DNA of 64,000 nucleotides from Halovibrio variabilis (GCF_007991175.1 NZ_BJXV01000019.1:31540-95539), one strand, 5' to 3'. Shown: positions 18,959 through 27,933, counted from the first letter of the stretch. Notes: generated by a model not told the origin, from the sequence alone. Numbers and translations are program-made.

Positions 18959-20257
18959 TCACCCCATGAACAGGAATCTTGCCGCAAACACCAGCGCTAA
19001 AATGATCACCGCCGGGTTCAAATCTTTGAAGCGGCCGGCTAACGTTTTAATCGCCACGTAGCTGATAAAGCCGAGTGCGATACCTTCCGCAATCGAAAAC
19101 GTCAACGGCATCGCCAGGGCAGCAATAAGCACCGGTGCAGCTTCAGTGGGGTCGTCCCAATCGGCATGCGCTAAGCTACCCGTCATCAATACGGCCACAT
19201 AAAGCAGCGCGCCCGCCGTCGCGTAAGCCGGAATGGAGCCCGCCAGCGGCGCAAAGAATAGGCTAATCAGGAACATGCCAGCTACCACCACGGCGGTCAA
19301 ACCGGTACGCCCACCCGACGCAATACCCGCCGTTGATTCAATATAGCTAGTGGTTGTCGAGGTACCCAACACAGCACCGGCCATCGACGCGGTGCTGTCG
19401 GCCATCATGGCGCGACCAATGCGCGGCATTTTGCCGTCTTTATCCAGCAGTTTACCGCGATGGGCAACGCCTATCAGCGTGCCGGAGGTGTCGAACAGGT
19501 CGACAAACAGGAAGGCAAAAATCACGCTGAGCATCGCCACATCCAGCGCGCCCACCAAATCCATGGCCATAAAGGTCGGCGCAATCGACGGCGGCATCGA
19601 CATCAGACCGCCATACTCATTGTGGCCCAGCAGTATGGCAATGACGGTGATGCCCAAAATGCCAATCATCACCGCACCGGTCACTCTTAAATAAGACAGC
19701 GCGGTGATCACGAAGAAGCCCAGCAACGCATAAATGGCCGACGGCTGCGAGAGATCCCCCAGCGTCACGAAAGTAGCGGGGTCGGCCACCACAATGCCAG
19801 CGTTTTTAAGCGCAATCATGGCCAAGAACAAACCGATACCCGCGGCGATACCCAAGCGCAGCGTCATCGGGATAGCGTTAATAATCCACTCGCGTATTTT
19901 AAAAATACTGAGTAAAAAGAACGTTAGACCGGAGAAGAAAACCGCCCCCAAGGCCGCCTCCCAGGTATATCCCATGCCCAGCACCACGCCATAGGTGAAA
20001 AAGGCGTTCAAGCCCATACCCGGCGCTTGGGCAATCGGGTAATTTGCCCATAACCCCATTATCAAACAGCCAATAGCGGCGGCTAGGCAGGTAGCAACAA
20101 ACACCGCCCCCGCGTCCATACCGGCTTCGGAAAGAATGCTCGGGTTAACAAAGATGATGTAGGCCATCGTCAGGAAAGTGGTAATCCCGGCAATAACTTC
20201 TGTTTTGACGTTGGTATTGTGCTCAGTGAGCTTGAAATAACTATCCAGACGTTTCAT
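18959..20257 (-). CDS. Purine permease of the AzgA-like NCS2 family
   Basis: An integral membrane importer of about 432 residues with many hydrophobic segments. [53 protein letters not shown] and [27 protein letters not shown] are hallmarks of the adenine/guanine/hypoxanthine permease group (E. coli PurP, GhxP). The exact substrate cannot be read from sequence. The ATG at 20257 is chosen because [10 protein letters not shown] is the usual N-terminus; the frame is open for 31 codons more. It is 40 bp upstream of apt, which supports adenine or a related purine as substrate. Confidence 0.88.
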   Translation of the reverse strand: MKRLDSYFKLTEHNTNVKTEVIAGITTFLTMAYIIFVNPSILSEAGMDAGAVFVATCLAAAIGCLIMGLWANYPIAQAPGMGLNAFFTYGVVLGMGYTWEAALGAVFFSGLTFFLLSIFKIREWIINAIPMTLRLGIAAGIGLFLAMIALKNAGIVVADPATFVTLGDLSQPSAIYALLGFFVITALSYLRVTGAVMIGILGITVIAILLGHNEYGGLMSMPPSIAPTFMAMDLVGALDVAMLSVIFAFLFVDLFDTSGTLIGVAHRGKLLDKDGKMPRIGRAMMADSTASMAGAVLGTSTTTSYIESTAGIASGGRTGLTAVVVAGMFLISLFFAPLAGSIPAYATAGALLYVAVLMTGSLAHADWDDPTEAAPVLIAALAMPLTFSIAEGIALGFISYVAIKTLAGRFKDLNPAVIILALVFAARFLFMG

Positions 20258-20366
20258 GAATCTTCTTATCCTTACACATGAGCGTGCGTTCTGGTGCCGA
20301 GAAAAGCCGCACATACTACCGAAACGCTCGCAGCGATGCGAGCGCCTCATTATGGCGACTAACGAA

Positions 20367-20398
20367 AGCGGGACCCGCTGTTATGAAACAGTCCCGCT
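20367..20398 (-). terminator. Possible terminator downstream of riboflavin synthase
   Basis: AGCGGGAC (20367-20374) and GTCCCGCT (20391-20398) form an 8-bp stem with a 16-base loop. On the minus strand it is followed only by TTTCGTT, so termination may be weak. The loop also carries CCGCTGTTAT, which is repeated at 20395-20404. Confidence 0.45.
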
Positions 20399-20475
20399 GT
20401 TATATGCCCAAGCAATCTTTAGGCCATGACCTAACCGATCGGTCAACAAGAAAGTAAATAAACTCGCTAGCGAAG

Positions 20476-21108
20476 CTACGGTGCCACTTTTTGCTGTGCC
20501 AGCACGCGCTCGACGGTTTCAACAATCACCTGGGTTTGCGGATCAATTTCAATGTTGACCTGATCGCCCGGGGCTCGGTCTTGTAAGATAGTGCGTGTTA
20601 GTGTTTCCGGGATTAAATTGACGCTGAACTCCACCCCGCCGCGCTCAACGTGGCGTACGTCACCAATGGTCAAGCTGATACCGTCCACCCCGATATAGCC
20701 TTTTTCAAACACGAACCGGCCCAGCCTTTCCGGCAGAGCAAACCACAGCCGGCGGTTGTTCGGCGCCTCTTCAATGGCCACCACTTCGGCCATTGAGATG
20801 ATATGCCCCGACATGGAGTGCCCACCAATCTCATCACCAAAACGCGCCGCACGCTCTATATTGACGCATTGCCCAGGGGTAATTGCACCAAGATTGGTCA
20901 ATCGCAAGGTTTCACGCATCAAATCAAAACTCACGCGGTCGCCTTCAATCGCGGTGACGGTCAAACAAACACCGTTGTGCGCCACCGATGCCCCCATTTC
21001 AAGCCCATCACGCATCAAGGGCGGCATTTCCAACACGTGCACGCGAAACGCCTCTAATTCGTGGACCGCCACTACCTTGGCTACGCCCTGCACAATACCG
21101 GTAAACAT
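20476..21108 (-). CDS. ribE: Riboflavin synthase alpha chain
   Basis: Dismutates two 6,7-dimethyl-8-ribityllumazine molecules into riboflavin. The protein is two lumazine-binding barrels in tandem: the first begins MFTGIVQGVAKVV and has GASVAHNGVCLTVTA and GHSMSGHI; the second has EKGYIGVDGISLTI and the end DQVNIEIDPQTQ. The ATG at 21108 begins the conserved MFTGI, with AAGGG upstream, giving 210 residues. No FMN riboswitch is visible upstream and no other rib gene is nearby, so this is a lone copy. Confidence 0.95.
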   Translation of the reverse strand: MFTGIVQGVAKVVAVHELEAFRVHVLEMPPLMRDGLEMGASVAHNGVCLTVTAIEGDRVSFDLMRETLRLTNLGAITPGQCVNIERAARFGDEIGGHSMSGHIISMAEVVAIEEAPNNRRLWFALPERLGRFVFEKGYIGVDGISLTIGDVRHVERGGVEFSVNLIPETLTRTILQDRAPGDQVNIEIDPQTQVIVETVERVLAQQKVAP

Positions 21109-21288
21109 AACGCCCTTTCTCCCTTCAGCCGTAAAAAACAAAGGTTCAATCCAGCAAGCTTACTACTGGTGCCTCACCATTGTGCAGTCTTCAGCGCGGT
21201 GATATTCACATTGACCCTGTTTTTACCTCTTGAGGAAAATAAAACGGCTAACCAAACACACCAATGCTCAACGTCAGAAGCAGCACTA

Positions 21289-21334
21289 ATAGCTTTAAAA
21301 GCTATATATTTTAGTCAATAACGCTATTAATAGC
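21289..21334. repeat. Two AT-rich palindromes in the ribE-metN gap
   Basis: ATAGCTTT-A-AAAGCTAT (21289-21305) and GCTATTAATAGC (21323-21334) are both perfect. Both contain ATAGC/GCTAT, so they may be two sites for one regulator. They lie upstream of the candidate metN promoter; no known operator was recognised. Confidence 0.5.
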
Positions 21335-21363
21335 TCATAAACCATAAAATAAGCCGCCAATAA

Positions 21364-21392
21364 TTGACTAAATGGCTGGCTCTCTTTAAAGT
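21364..21392 (+). promoter_or_regulatory. Candidate sigma-70 promoter of the metNIQ leader
   Basis: TTGACT (21364-21369), a 17-base spacer and TAAAGT (21387-21392). Transcription would start near 21399, giving a leader of about 215 bases before metN. Confidence 0.55.
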
Positions 21393-21398
21393 ATTTGC

Positions 21399-21537
21399 CC
21401 GATTGTAACGACGCCGATTTGTACCCATATTGCGGGCGTCTGCTAGGTCATTGGCTTTGTACTGGTTACTGACCTGGTAAAGTGCAGCTAAAAGGGTGTG
21501 TCCAGCGTTGATGGCCACCCACCAGGGTGGCTTTTTT
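21399..21537 (+). ncRNA. Candidate structured leader RNA ending in a terminator, upstream of metNIQ
   Basis: Three helices can be read: GACGCC 21410-21415 with GGCGTC 21435-21440; AGGTCA 21445-21450 with TGACCT 21470-21475; and a terminator GCCACCC 21514-21520 with GGGTGGC 21525-21531, followed by six T. The terminator lies 78 bases before the metN start. CTGG 21474-21477 could instead pair with CCAG 21502-21505, an alternative fold. It does not fit any SAM riboswitch consensus I know. It may be an attenuator or a small RNA. Confidence 0.5.
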
Positions 21538-21614
21538 GTGTTTCAGCCTATTTTAACCCGCCTTAAGCTTGCACCCCCGCACTCCGTCTACGGCCTAACG
21601 GTAAGGCAGACGCA

Positions 21615-22673
21615 ATGATTGAACTTCGCAATGTCAGCAAAACCTATTTCAGTAGCCACAAGGGCAGTCGCACCCATGCCGTTCATGCGCTAAAAAATGC
21701 CAGCCTCACCGTCCCCAAGGGTACGATTCACGGTGTTATTGGCCTCTCCGGCGCTGGCAAATCCACTTTGATACGCTGCGTCAATCTATTAGAGCGCCCG
21801 ACTAGCGGCAGCGTCATTGTCGATGACCAGGAAATGACGCGTTTGAGCCGCTCGGCACTCAATCGCTCCCGCCATCGCATCGGCATGATTTTTCAGCACT
21901 TCAATTTGCTTACCACACGCACGGTATTTGACAACGTCGCCCTGCCCCTTGAACTGATGGGGCAAAAACGCCACACCGTGCGCGACCGGGTTATTCCGCT
22001 ACTGGAAATGGTCGGCTTGGCTGACAAAGCCAATCAATACCCGGCTCAGCTTTCCGGCGGTCAAAAGCAGCGGGTCGCAATTGCTCGGGCGCTGGCCAGC
22101 AAGCCGCAGGTATTGCTCTGTGATGAAGCCACCTCTGCCCTGGACCCGCAAACCACCAGCTCAATACTCGAGCTGCTGCGTGATATTAATCATCAGTTGG
22201 GTATTACCATCCTGTTGATCACCCACGAGATGGAAGTGGTTAAATCGATTTGCCACCGGGTGAGCCTGATTTCGGACGGCGAATTAGTGGAGGACTCGGA
22301 AGTCGGCGACTTCTTTACCGCCCCGCGCACCCAGCTGGGCCGTGAGTTTCTCAACGACTTCCTGCAGCTAACACCGCCCAAAGAGCTGATCGAACGACTT
22401 CTTGATGCCCCCGGCGACAACACCCACCCGGTGGTACGCCTAACGTTCTCGGGCGATGCAGTCTCAACGCCGCTGATTTCGCGCCTGGCCCGGGAGTGCG
22501 AGGTCGATGTCAGCATTTTACAAGCCAAAGTAGAGTCGATTCAGGAGCGCACCCTGGGCCTGATGATCGCGGAACTGCTGGGCACGCCGACGCAAACTCA
22601 GCAAGCCATGCACTATCTTGAATCTCATCAACTGCAAGTAGAGGTACTCGGCCATGTCCAGCGCAATGATTGA
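21615..22673 (+). CDS. metN: Methionine ABC importer ATP-binding protein
   Basis: ATPase of the D/L-methionine importer. It has Walker A GLSGAGKSTLIRC (near residue 45), the Q-loop region FQHFNLL, signature LSGGQKQRVAIARAL, Walker B VLLCDEATSALD and the switch His in LITHE. Residues from about 265 onwards form the C-terminal ACT-like domain that binds methionine and inhibits transport when the cell is replete. The 352 residues match E. coli MetN. Its end overlaps metI by 20 bp. Confidence 0.95.
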   Translation: MIELRNVSKTYFSSHKGSRTHAVHALKNASLTVPKGTIHGVIGLSGAGKSTLIRCVNLLERPTSGSVIVDDQEMTRLSRSALNRSRHRIGMIFQHFNLLTTRTVFDNVALPLELMGQKRHTVRDRVIPLLEMVGLADKANQYPAQLSGGQKQRVAIARALASKPQVLLCDEATSALDPQTTSSILELLRDINHQLGITILLITHEMEVVKSICHRVSLISDGELVEDSEVGDFFTAPRTQLGREFLNDFLQLTPPKELIERLLDAPGDNTHPVVRLTFSGDAVSTPLISRLARECEVDVSILQAKVESIQERTLGLMIAELLGTPTQTQQAMHYLESHQLQVEVLGHVQRND

Positions 22674-23307
22674 GCTAATTTTACAGGCCACGCTGGATAC
22701 CCTTTATATGGTGGCCATTTCAGGGTTTATTTCTACGCTCGTCGGCCTGCCCCTCGGCGTTATGCTCTATGTCACGCGCCCGCGGCAAATATTGGCGAAA
22801 CCGTTGCTTAATCAAGTGCTAAGCATCATTACCAATATCGGCCGCTCGATTCCGTTTATTATTTTGATGGTGGCGATCATCCCTTTTACGCGCATGCTGG
22901 TAGGCACCTCGATCGGCATTAACGCTGCCTCTGTGCCACTGACGATTGCCGCTATTCCGTTTGTCGCTCGGCTGGTCGAGGCGGCGCTAAATGAAATCTC
23001 GCCGGGGTTAGTTGAAGCCGCCCAGGCCATGGGTGCAACGCCTTGGCAAATTATTGCCAAGGTACTGATTCCAGAAGCGCGCGGCGGGATTATGACCGGC
23101 TTGACGATCACCGTTGTGACACTGGTCAGCTACTCTGCCATGGCCGGTGCCGTAGGCGGCGGCGGCCTGGGCGACTTAGGCATTCGCTACGGCTATAACC
23201 GTTTCAACCCCACCATCATGATGATTACGGTGGTCATTTTGGTTGTCATGGTGCAAGGCTTTCAGAGCTTGGGCGACTACCTCGTACGTAAAAGCGACCG
23301 TAAGTAG
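22654..23307 (+). CDS. metI: Methionine ABC importer permease
   Basis: Inner-membrane subunit, 217 residues, with five or so transmembrane segments. The EAA loop that docks on MetN is EAALNEISPGLVEAAQAMGATPWQIIAKVLIPEARGGI, with the usual EAA---G pattern. SAMAGAVGGGGLGDLGIRYGYNRF is a MetI hallmark. It overlaps metN and is 103 bp before metQ. Confidence 0.95.
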   Translation: MSSAMIELILQATLDTLYMVAISGFISTLVGLPLGVMLYVTRPRQILAKPLLNQVLSIITNIGRSIPFIILMVAIIPFTRMLVGTSIGINAASVPLTIAAIPFVARLVEAALNEISPGLVEAAQAMGATPWQIIAKVLIPEARGGIMTGLTITVVTLVSYSAMAGAVGGGGLGDLGIRYGYNRFNPTIMMITVVILVVMVQGFQSLGDYLVRKSDRK

Positions 23308-23318
23308 CAGCCCACCGA

Positions 23319-23370
23319 GCGGCAATCTGTTATAACAAAAATGCATTAGACAACGGTTTTTTATTGCCGC
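23319..23370 (+). promoter_or_regulatory. Inverted repeat between metI and metQ
   Basis: GCGGCAAT (23319-23326) and ATTGCCGC (23363-23370) can pair in the mRNA across a 36-base AT-rich loop. An intercistronic stem could protect or uncouple metQ, whose product is needed in excess over MetNI; this role is inferred. Confidence 0.4.
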
Positions 23371-23410
23371 ATCATTATATTATTATCAACAACGTCACTG
23401 GAGATACCTC

Positions 23411-24202
23411 ATGCAAAAACTGATTATGGGTAGCCTTACCGCCCTGGCCCTTGCGGTGAACGTCGCTAACGCTGAAACCCACAGCATCAAAATGGGCACC
23501 GTTGCCGGCCCCGAAACCGAAATCATGGAAGTCGCCGCGCGCATTGCCAAAGAAGACTATGACCTGGATGTCGAAATCATTGAATTTACTGATTACGTCA
23601 CCCCCAATGTGGCCCTGGCCGATGGCAGCCTAGACGCCAACGCCTACCAGCATAAACCCTACTTACAGTCGATGGTCGACGACCGTGGTTATGACTTGGC
23701 CATTGCCGGTTATACCTTCGTATACCCGATTGGCGCTTACTCGGAAAAATACGACAGCATCGACGACTTGCCTGACGGTGCCCAAATCGCACTGCCCAAC
23801 GACCCTTCCAATGAAGGTCGCGCGCTTATCTTGATGCACAACGAAGGCCTGATCACCCTTAACGATCCTGAATTCCTCGAAGCGACCCCCATCGATATAG
23901 CTGAAAACCCGCGCAATTTCCGTTTTCGTGAAATTGAAGCCGCACAGCTGCCTCGCGTGCTGCCTGATGTCGATATGGCCTTTATCAACAATACGTTCGC
24001 ACAGCCAGCTGGCTTAAGCCTGGACGATGCATTGATCAAGGAAGGGCCAGAGTCGCCTTACGTTAATCTGATCGCCGTGCGCGACGGCGATGAAGATCGT
24101 GAAGAGATTCAACAGCTGGTCGACGCCTACCAGCGTGATGAAGTCATTGAAAAAGCTGAAGAGTTATTTAAAGGTGCCGCGGTCCCAGGCTGGACAGAGT
24201 AG
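23411..24202 (+). CDS. metQ: Methionine-binding protein of the MetNIQ importer
   Basis: Periplasmic binding protein of the NlpA/MetQ family: IKMGTVAGPETEIMEVAARIA, DYVTPNVALADGSLDANAYQHKPYL, ALPNDPSNEGRALILMHNEGLI and MAFINNTFAQPAGL are conserved. Residues 1-21 form a signal peptide ending in ANA. There is no lipobox Cys after it, unlike the E. coli lipoprotein, so the protein may be soluble in the periplasm. It is strongly acidic, as expected for a halophile. GGAG precedes the ATG. Confidence 0.93.
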   Translation: MQKLIMGSLTALALAVNVANAETHSIKMGTVAGPETEIMEVAARIAKEDYDLDVEIIEFTDYVTPNVALADGSLDANAYQHKPYLQSMVDDRGYDLAIAGYTFVYPIGAYSEKYDSIDDLPDGAQIALPNDPSNEGRALILMHNEGLITLNDPEFLEATPIDIAENPRNFRFREIEAAQLPRVLPDVDMAFINNTFAQPAGLSLDDALIKEGPESPYVNLIAVRDGDEDREEIQQLVDAYQRDEVIEKAEELFKGAAVPGWTE

Positions 24203-24260
24203 TGCTGTCTTAACAAGACTGGCTGAGCCATACCGCGAATTAGCCATCAATAGATGACAC

Positions 24261-24306
24261 CAGGCCGACACGCATAGGTAACCCACCATGCAAAAGTGTC
24301 GGCCTG
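24261..24306 (+). terminator. Long inverted repeat after metQ
   Basis: CAGGCCGACAC (24261-24271) pairs perfectly with GTGTCGGCCTG (24296-24306) across 24 bases. No T-run follows directly, so it may be a mRNA-stabilising stem or a weak terminator. Confidence 0.4.
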
Positions 24307-24357
24307 CTGCGTTAGTTCGTTAAAAAAACAGAGTTAAAACAGAGTTAAAGAGGCCCT

Positions 24358-24843
24358 ATGCACAACACTGCTGACTATCCCATGCTTAACCGCCAGCTTG
24401 AAGCACTGCTCGACACACGCGATTGGCTGACCAATAGCGCGCAAACCTGTGCGTTTATTAACCAGCAGCTTAGCGACTTAAATTGGGTAGGCTTTTATCT
24501 TCAGCGCCAGCTCGACGTGTTAGGTCTCGGACCGTTTCAAGGCCAGCCCGCCTGCCACCCTATCCCGTTTAGCAAAGGCGTATGCGGTGCTGCCGCTCGC
24601 TTGCAAGCCACCCAGCGAGTGGACGACGTATATGCGGTTGCCGACCACATTGCCTGCGACGCCAACTCGCGCTCCGAGCTAGTGGTGCCTATCGTGGCGG
24701 ATGGCCTTGTCTGGGGTGTGCTTGACCTGGACAGCCCTTTGCAGGCGCGCTTCACCGAGCAGGACCAAGCGGGTATAGAGACGCTGATGGCGACGTTTAT
24801 GCGCCAAACTGATTTACCCGACCTGCTAAAAGTAACGGCGTAA
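24358..24843 (+). CDS. msrC: Free methionine-(R)-sulfoxide reductase (GAF domain)
   Basis: Reduces free methionine-R-sulfoxide. The 161-residue protein is one GAF domain with LNWVGFYL, GPFQGQPACHPIPFSKGVCGAAA and HIACDANSRSELVVPIV, followed by GVLDLDSP. The three Cys of the fRMsr active site are present in these motifs. AGAGG lies 6 bases before the ATG. It follows metNIQ by 155 bp, which fits uptake and repair of methionine in one locus, though it may be transcribed separately. Confidence 0.92.
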   Translation: MHNTADYPMLNRQLEALLDTRDWLTNSAQTCAFINQQLSDLNWVGFYLQRQLDVLGLGPFQGQPACHPIPFSKGVCGAAARLQATQRVDDVYAVADHIACDANSRSELVVPIVADGLVWGVLDLDSPLQARFTEQDQAGIETLMATFMRQTDLPDLLKVTA

Positions 24844-24856
24844 CGCACCAACAAAA

Positions 24857-24890
24857 ACACCCCAGACAAATAATGGCTGGGGTGTTTTTT
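24857..24890 (+). terminator. Rho-independent terminator after msrC
   Basis: ACACCCCAG (24857-24865) and CTGGGGTGT (24877-24885) form a 9-bp stem followed by T6. An A-run on the other side could also let it work for the leftward tRNA transcript. Confidence 0.9.
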
Positions 24891-24896
24891 AATATC

Positions 24897-24973
24897 TGGT
24901 AGGACCAGGCGGATTTGAACCGCCGACCTCCACGATGTCAACGTGGCGCTCTAACCAACTGAGCTATGGTCCT
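24897..24973 (-). tRNA. tRNA-Val (anticodon GAC)
   Basis: The minus strand gives the acceptor stem AGGACCA/TGGTCCT, D-arm AGCTCAGTTGGTTAGAGC, anticodon stem CCACG/CGTGG with loop TTGACAT (anticodon GAC), variable loop AGGTC, T-arm GGCGGTTCAAATCCGCC and an encoded CCA end. Total 77 nt. It is the second of a tandem identical pair. Confidence 0.96.
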
Positions 24974-24995
24974 AAAAATTGTGACTGGCATGTGC

Positions 24996-25072
24996 TGGTA
25001 GGACCAGGCGGATTTGAACCGCCGACCTCCACGATGTCAACGTGGCGCTCTAACCAACTGAGCTATGGTCCT
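24996..25072 (-). tRNA. tRNA-Val (anticodon GAC)
   Basis: Identical base for base to the copy at 24897-24973, including the encoded CCA. It is transcribed first; the two are separated by 22 bases. Confidence 0.96.
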
Positions 25073-25114
25073 GCTGTGTTTTTTAGGCAGTTTCAAGCCA
25101 GGCAACGGATGCGT

Positions 25115-25142
25115 ATTTTACGCCCTCGCCCCTGAATTGCAA
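25115..25142 (-). promoter_or_regulatory. Promoter of the tRNA-Val pair
   Basis: On the minus strand TTGCAA, a 16-base spacer and TAAAAT, then a short GC-containing discriminator (ACGC). It lies about 45 bases upstream of the first tRNA. Confidence 0.6.
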
Positions 25143-25279
25143 GCTATTTTCCTGCGCTGGCTGGCTTGTCTGCGCGATTCAAAAATTTCCCATTCGCTCG
25201 TTTCATTCGACACTTATATCCCTCTACCGCTAGGCTAAGTGCTTCAATGGCCTGGGCGATTTCATAAGGAGAATAAGCC

Positions 25280-26350
25280 ATGCTGGGTATTTTGCTAGGC
25301 AGCATCGCCATCGCACTGTTATTGGCCACACTCATTGCGCGCATCGAGCTGCACTGGTGGTTGGTCCGCAGCTTTGAATTTCCACGCTTACAAATCGCTT
25401 GCCTAGCGCTGGTTACCGGAATAGTCGCGGCTATTTGGGTTGAACCTGGCCCTTGGCGATGGGTCGCACTACTCGCCTCGGCAATCAGCTTGCTTATTCA
25501 AAGCTATTACATACTGCCCTTTACGAAGCTATGGCCTGTTCAGGTCAAGGCGGCAAGCAGTAACGACGCTGATAAAACCATTACGCTACTGATCGCCAAT
25601 GTGCTGACGTCAAACCGGCAAGCTCAACCCCTCATTGATATGATTCATCAGCGCCAGCCTGACATCGTGCTAACCCTTGAATCAGACCAATGGTGGCAGA
25701 ATCAGCTAGACCCGGCCTTAGCAGCGCGGTGGCCGCATAGCGTTAAAATCCCACTCGACAATCTTTACGGTATGCATCTCTACTCGTCCCTTGAGCTCAA
25801 TAACACCTCAGTCGAGTGGCTGATTCAAGATGATATTCCGTCTATTCATACCCGCGTTACACTTGCCAGTGGCGACAGCGTGCGTCTTTATGCCGTACAC
25901 CCACGACCACCCGCCCCTAGTGAAAGCGAGGAATCCCTTTGGCGCGATGCCGAGCTGTTACTGGTAGGCAAGAAAATTCACCAGGACCCCCAACCAACGC
26001 TGGTAGCTGGAGACCTTAACGATGTGGCTTGGTCACGCACGACGCGGCTATTTTGTCGTGTCGGTGGCATGCTCGACCCACGCCGAGGGCGGGGCTTGTT
26101 CAGTACCTTTCATGCCCAATACGCAATGTTGCGCTGGCCCCTTGATCACATCTTCGTGACCGAGCACTTTACCCTGGTGGATATGCAGCGCCTCGAATAC
26201 TTTGGCTCGGATCACTTCCCCATGCTGGCTACGTTTTGCTATCGCCCCTCGCGTCAAGACGAACACGAAAATCCTGAAGCCGATACTGGGGAGCATAACG
26301 AAGCCAGCGAAACCATTCAGGATGGTAAAAACGAAACACAACCAAGCTAA
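25280..26350 (+). CDS. Membrane-anchored endonuclease/exonuclease/phosphatase family protein
   Basis: A 356-residue protein. Residues 1-80 hold two or three transmembrane segments; the rest is an EEP domain. The metal and catalytic motifs are visible as LLIANVLTSN, TLESD, YAVHPRPP, AGDLNDVAWS, PLDHIFV and GSDHFPM, which carries the final Asp-His pair. The active site therefore looks intact. The substrate (nucleic acid, phospholipid or inositol phosphate) cannot be told from sequence. The last 30 residues are acidic and poorly conserved. AAGGAG lies 8-9 bases before the ATG. Confidence 0.82.
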   Translation: MLGILLGSIAIALLLATLIARIELHWWLVRSFEFPRLQIACLALVTGIVAAIWVEPGPWRWVALLASAISLLIQSYYILPFTKLWPVQVKAASSNDADKTITLLIANVLTSNRQAQPLIDMIHQRQPDIVLTLESDQWWQNQLDPALAARWPHSVKIPLDNLYGMHLYSSLELNNTSVEWLIQDDIPSIHTRVTLASGDSVRLYAVHPRPPAPSESEESLWRDAELLLVGKKIHQDPQPTLVAGDLNDVAWSRTTRLFCRVGGMLDPRRGRGLFSTFHAQYAMLRWPLDHIFVTEHFTLVDMQRLEYFGSDHFPMLATFCYRPSRQDEHENPEADTGEHNEASETIQDGKNETQPS

Positions 26351-26390
26351 CCGTTCGAAGTACCACCCCCAGCCAGCCGTCTCAAGCGTG

Positions 26391-27767
26391 TTACTCGGGG
26401 ATACCGCCTTGCGTTAGCACGCTCGGGTCCAGCAAACGCTCCAGCGTTTCCCGGTCGAGATCAGTCTTCTCTTCCGCTACCTCGATAATCGGCCGTCCCG
26501 CTTGGTAGGCCTCTTTGGCAATGGCGGCGGCGGCGTTATAGCCAATAACCCCATTTAACGCCGTTACCAAAATGGGATTTCTCGCCAACGGGCCCTGTAG
26601 ATTGTCTTCACGCACCTTAAAGGTGGCAATTGCTCGGTCCGCCAACAGTCGTGCGGTATTGCTCATCAAACTAATTGACGAAAGCAGATTTGATGCTACC
26701 AACGGCAGCATCACATTCAACTGGAAGTTGCCGCTTTGCCCGGCGACGGTTATCGCGGTATCCAGCCCGATGACTTGAGCGGCCGCCTGCGCCGCTGATT
26801 CAGGGATAACAGGGTTAACCTTACCCGGCATGATCGAGCTGCCTGGCTGCAGCGCTTCAAGCTCAATTTCCCCTAGCCCCGCCAGCGGTCCTGAATTCAT
26901 CCAGCGCAGGTCATTGGCAATCTTCATAATCACGCAGGCTAACCCTTTCAACTGCCCGGAAAGTTCCACAGCGGCATCCTGGGAGGAGAGGCTGGCAAAA
27001 AAACTGTCGTTGGGGGTGAACATCAACCCTGTCTGCTCGCTTAACTCTTGGGCTACCTGCTCAGCGAAGCCGTTGGGGGCATTAATACCGGTCCCCACGG
27101 CCGTCCCCCCCTGGGCTAACCGGCACAGCCTTTTCATAGCGCTATCAAACCGCTCAATGGCTTGATTGACTTGGCTCGACCAAGCACCTAGCTCTTGATC
27201 CATGCGCAGCGGCATGGCATCCATAAGATGCGTTCGCCCTGTTTTTACCACATGGCTAAGCTCGCTGGCGCGCTGGTCAATGGTATCGCGCAGATGAACG
27301 AGCGCTGGGCGCAGGGATTCATGCACAGCAATGGCCGCGGAGAGGTGGATAGCGGTCGGGATAACATCGTTACTCGACTGCCCCATATTAACGTGGTCGT
27401 TCGGCGTCACTTCAACGCCCTCACGGCTGGCGAGGGTCGCCAACACCTCGTTCACGTTCATATTGGTAGAGGTGCCCGAACCGGTTTGAAATACGTCAAT
27501 GGGAAAGTGCTGGTCGTGCTTGCCGGACAATACGGCTCGAGCCGCCGTCTGGATCGCTTCCGCGCGCTCCTTATCAAGGCCTCCCAGTGTCTGGTTAGCC
27601 CGGGCTGCAGCGAGTTTAATTCGGGTGACGGCATGAATGAAGGCCGTCGGCATCGGGGCATGTGACACCGGAAAATTATTAATTGCCCGCTGGGTTTGGG
27701 CCCCGTAAAGCGCCTCAGAAGGCACTTCTAATTCGCCCATGCTATCGCGTTCCATCCGTGTTGCCAT
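26391..27767 (-). CDS. fumC: Class II fumarate hydratase
   Basis: Interconverts fumarate and malate in the TCA cycle without an iron-sulfur cluster. It has the sequence TRMERDSMGELEVP at the start, QTGSGTSTNMNVNEV, MGQSSNDVIPTAIHLS, KTGRTHLMDAMP and the superfamily signature GSSIMPGKVNPV with the catalytic Ser loop. The ATG at 27767 has GGGAG 8 bases upstream and gives about 458 residues; an ATG 5 codons earlier lacks a site. It converges with the EEP-family gene. Confidence 0.95.
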   Translation of the reverse strand: MATRMERDSMGELEVPSEALYGAQTQRAINNFPVSHAPMPTAFIHAVTRIKLAAARANQTLGGLDKERAEAIQTAARAVLSGKHDQHFPIDVFQTGSGTSTNMNVNEVLATLASREGVEVTPNDHVNMGQSSNDVIPTAIHLSAAIAVHESLRPALVHLRDTIDQRASELSHVVKTGRTHLMDAMPLRMDQELGAWSSQVNQAIERFDSAMKRLCRLAQGGTAVGTGINAPNGFAEQVAQELSEQTGLMFTPNDSFFASLSSQDAAVELSGQLKGLACVIMKIANDLRWMNSGPLAGLGEIELEALQPGSSIMPGKVNPVIPESAAQAAAQVIGLDTAITVAGQSGNFQLNVMLPLVASNLLSSISLMSNTARLLADRAIATFKVREDNLQGPLARNPILVTALNGVIGYNAAAAIAKEAYQAGRPIIEVAEEKTDLDRETLERLLDPSVLTQGGIPE

Positions 27768-27933
27768 TGCTCTTTCTCCCATCAGTGAGATTAATAGTGA
27801 TGCTTATCTGAGCGCGTAGCCAACCGATCGTTCGCTAGCTAATGTCACCTTTCCTACTTTCAAGCTAGCTGGTTAAACCATACGGGTAAACATGTCCTTA
27901 CCCCGCGCACTTTAAAAGGCCAAAAACCAAATG

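Noticed and set aside
20900..21160. FMN riboswitch before riboflavin synthase
   Set aside because: No RFN element sequence or fold was seen in the short leader.
21364..21540. SAM riboswitch before metN
   Set aside because: None of the SAM-I or SAM-II conserved cores is present; kept only as an unclassified leader.
24935..25135. Short protein reading through both tRNA genes
   Set aside because: It is the complement of two perfect tRNAs and repeats the same residues because they are identical.
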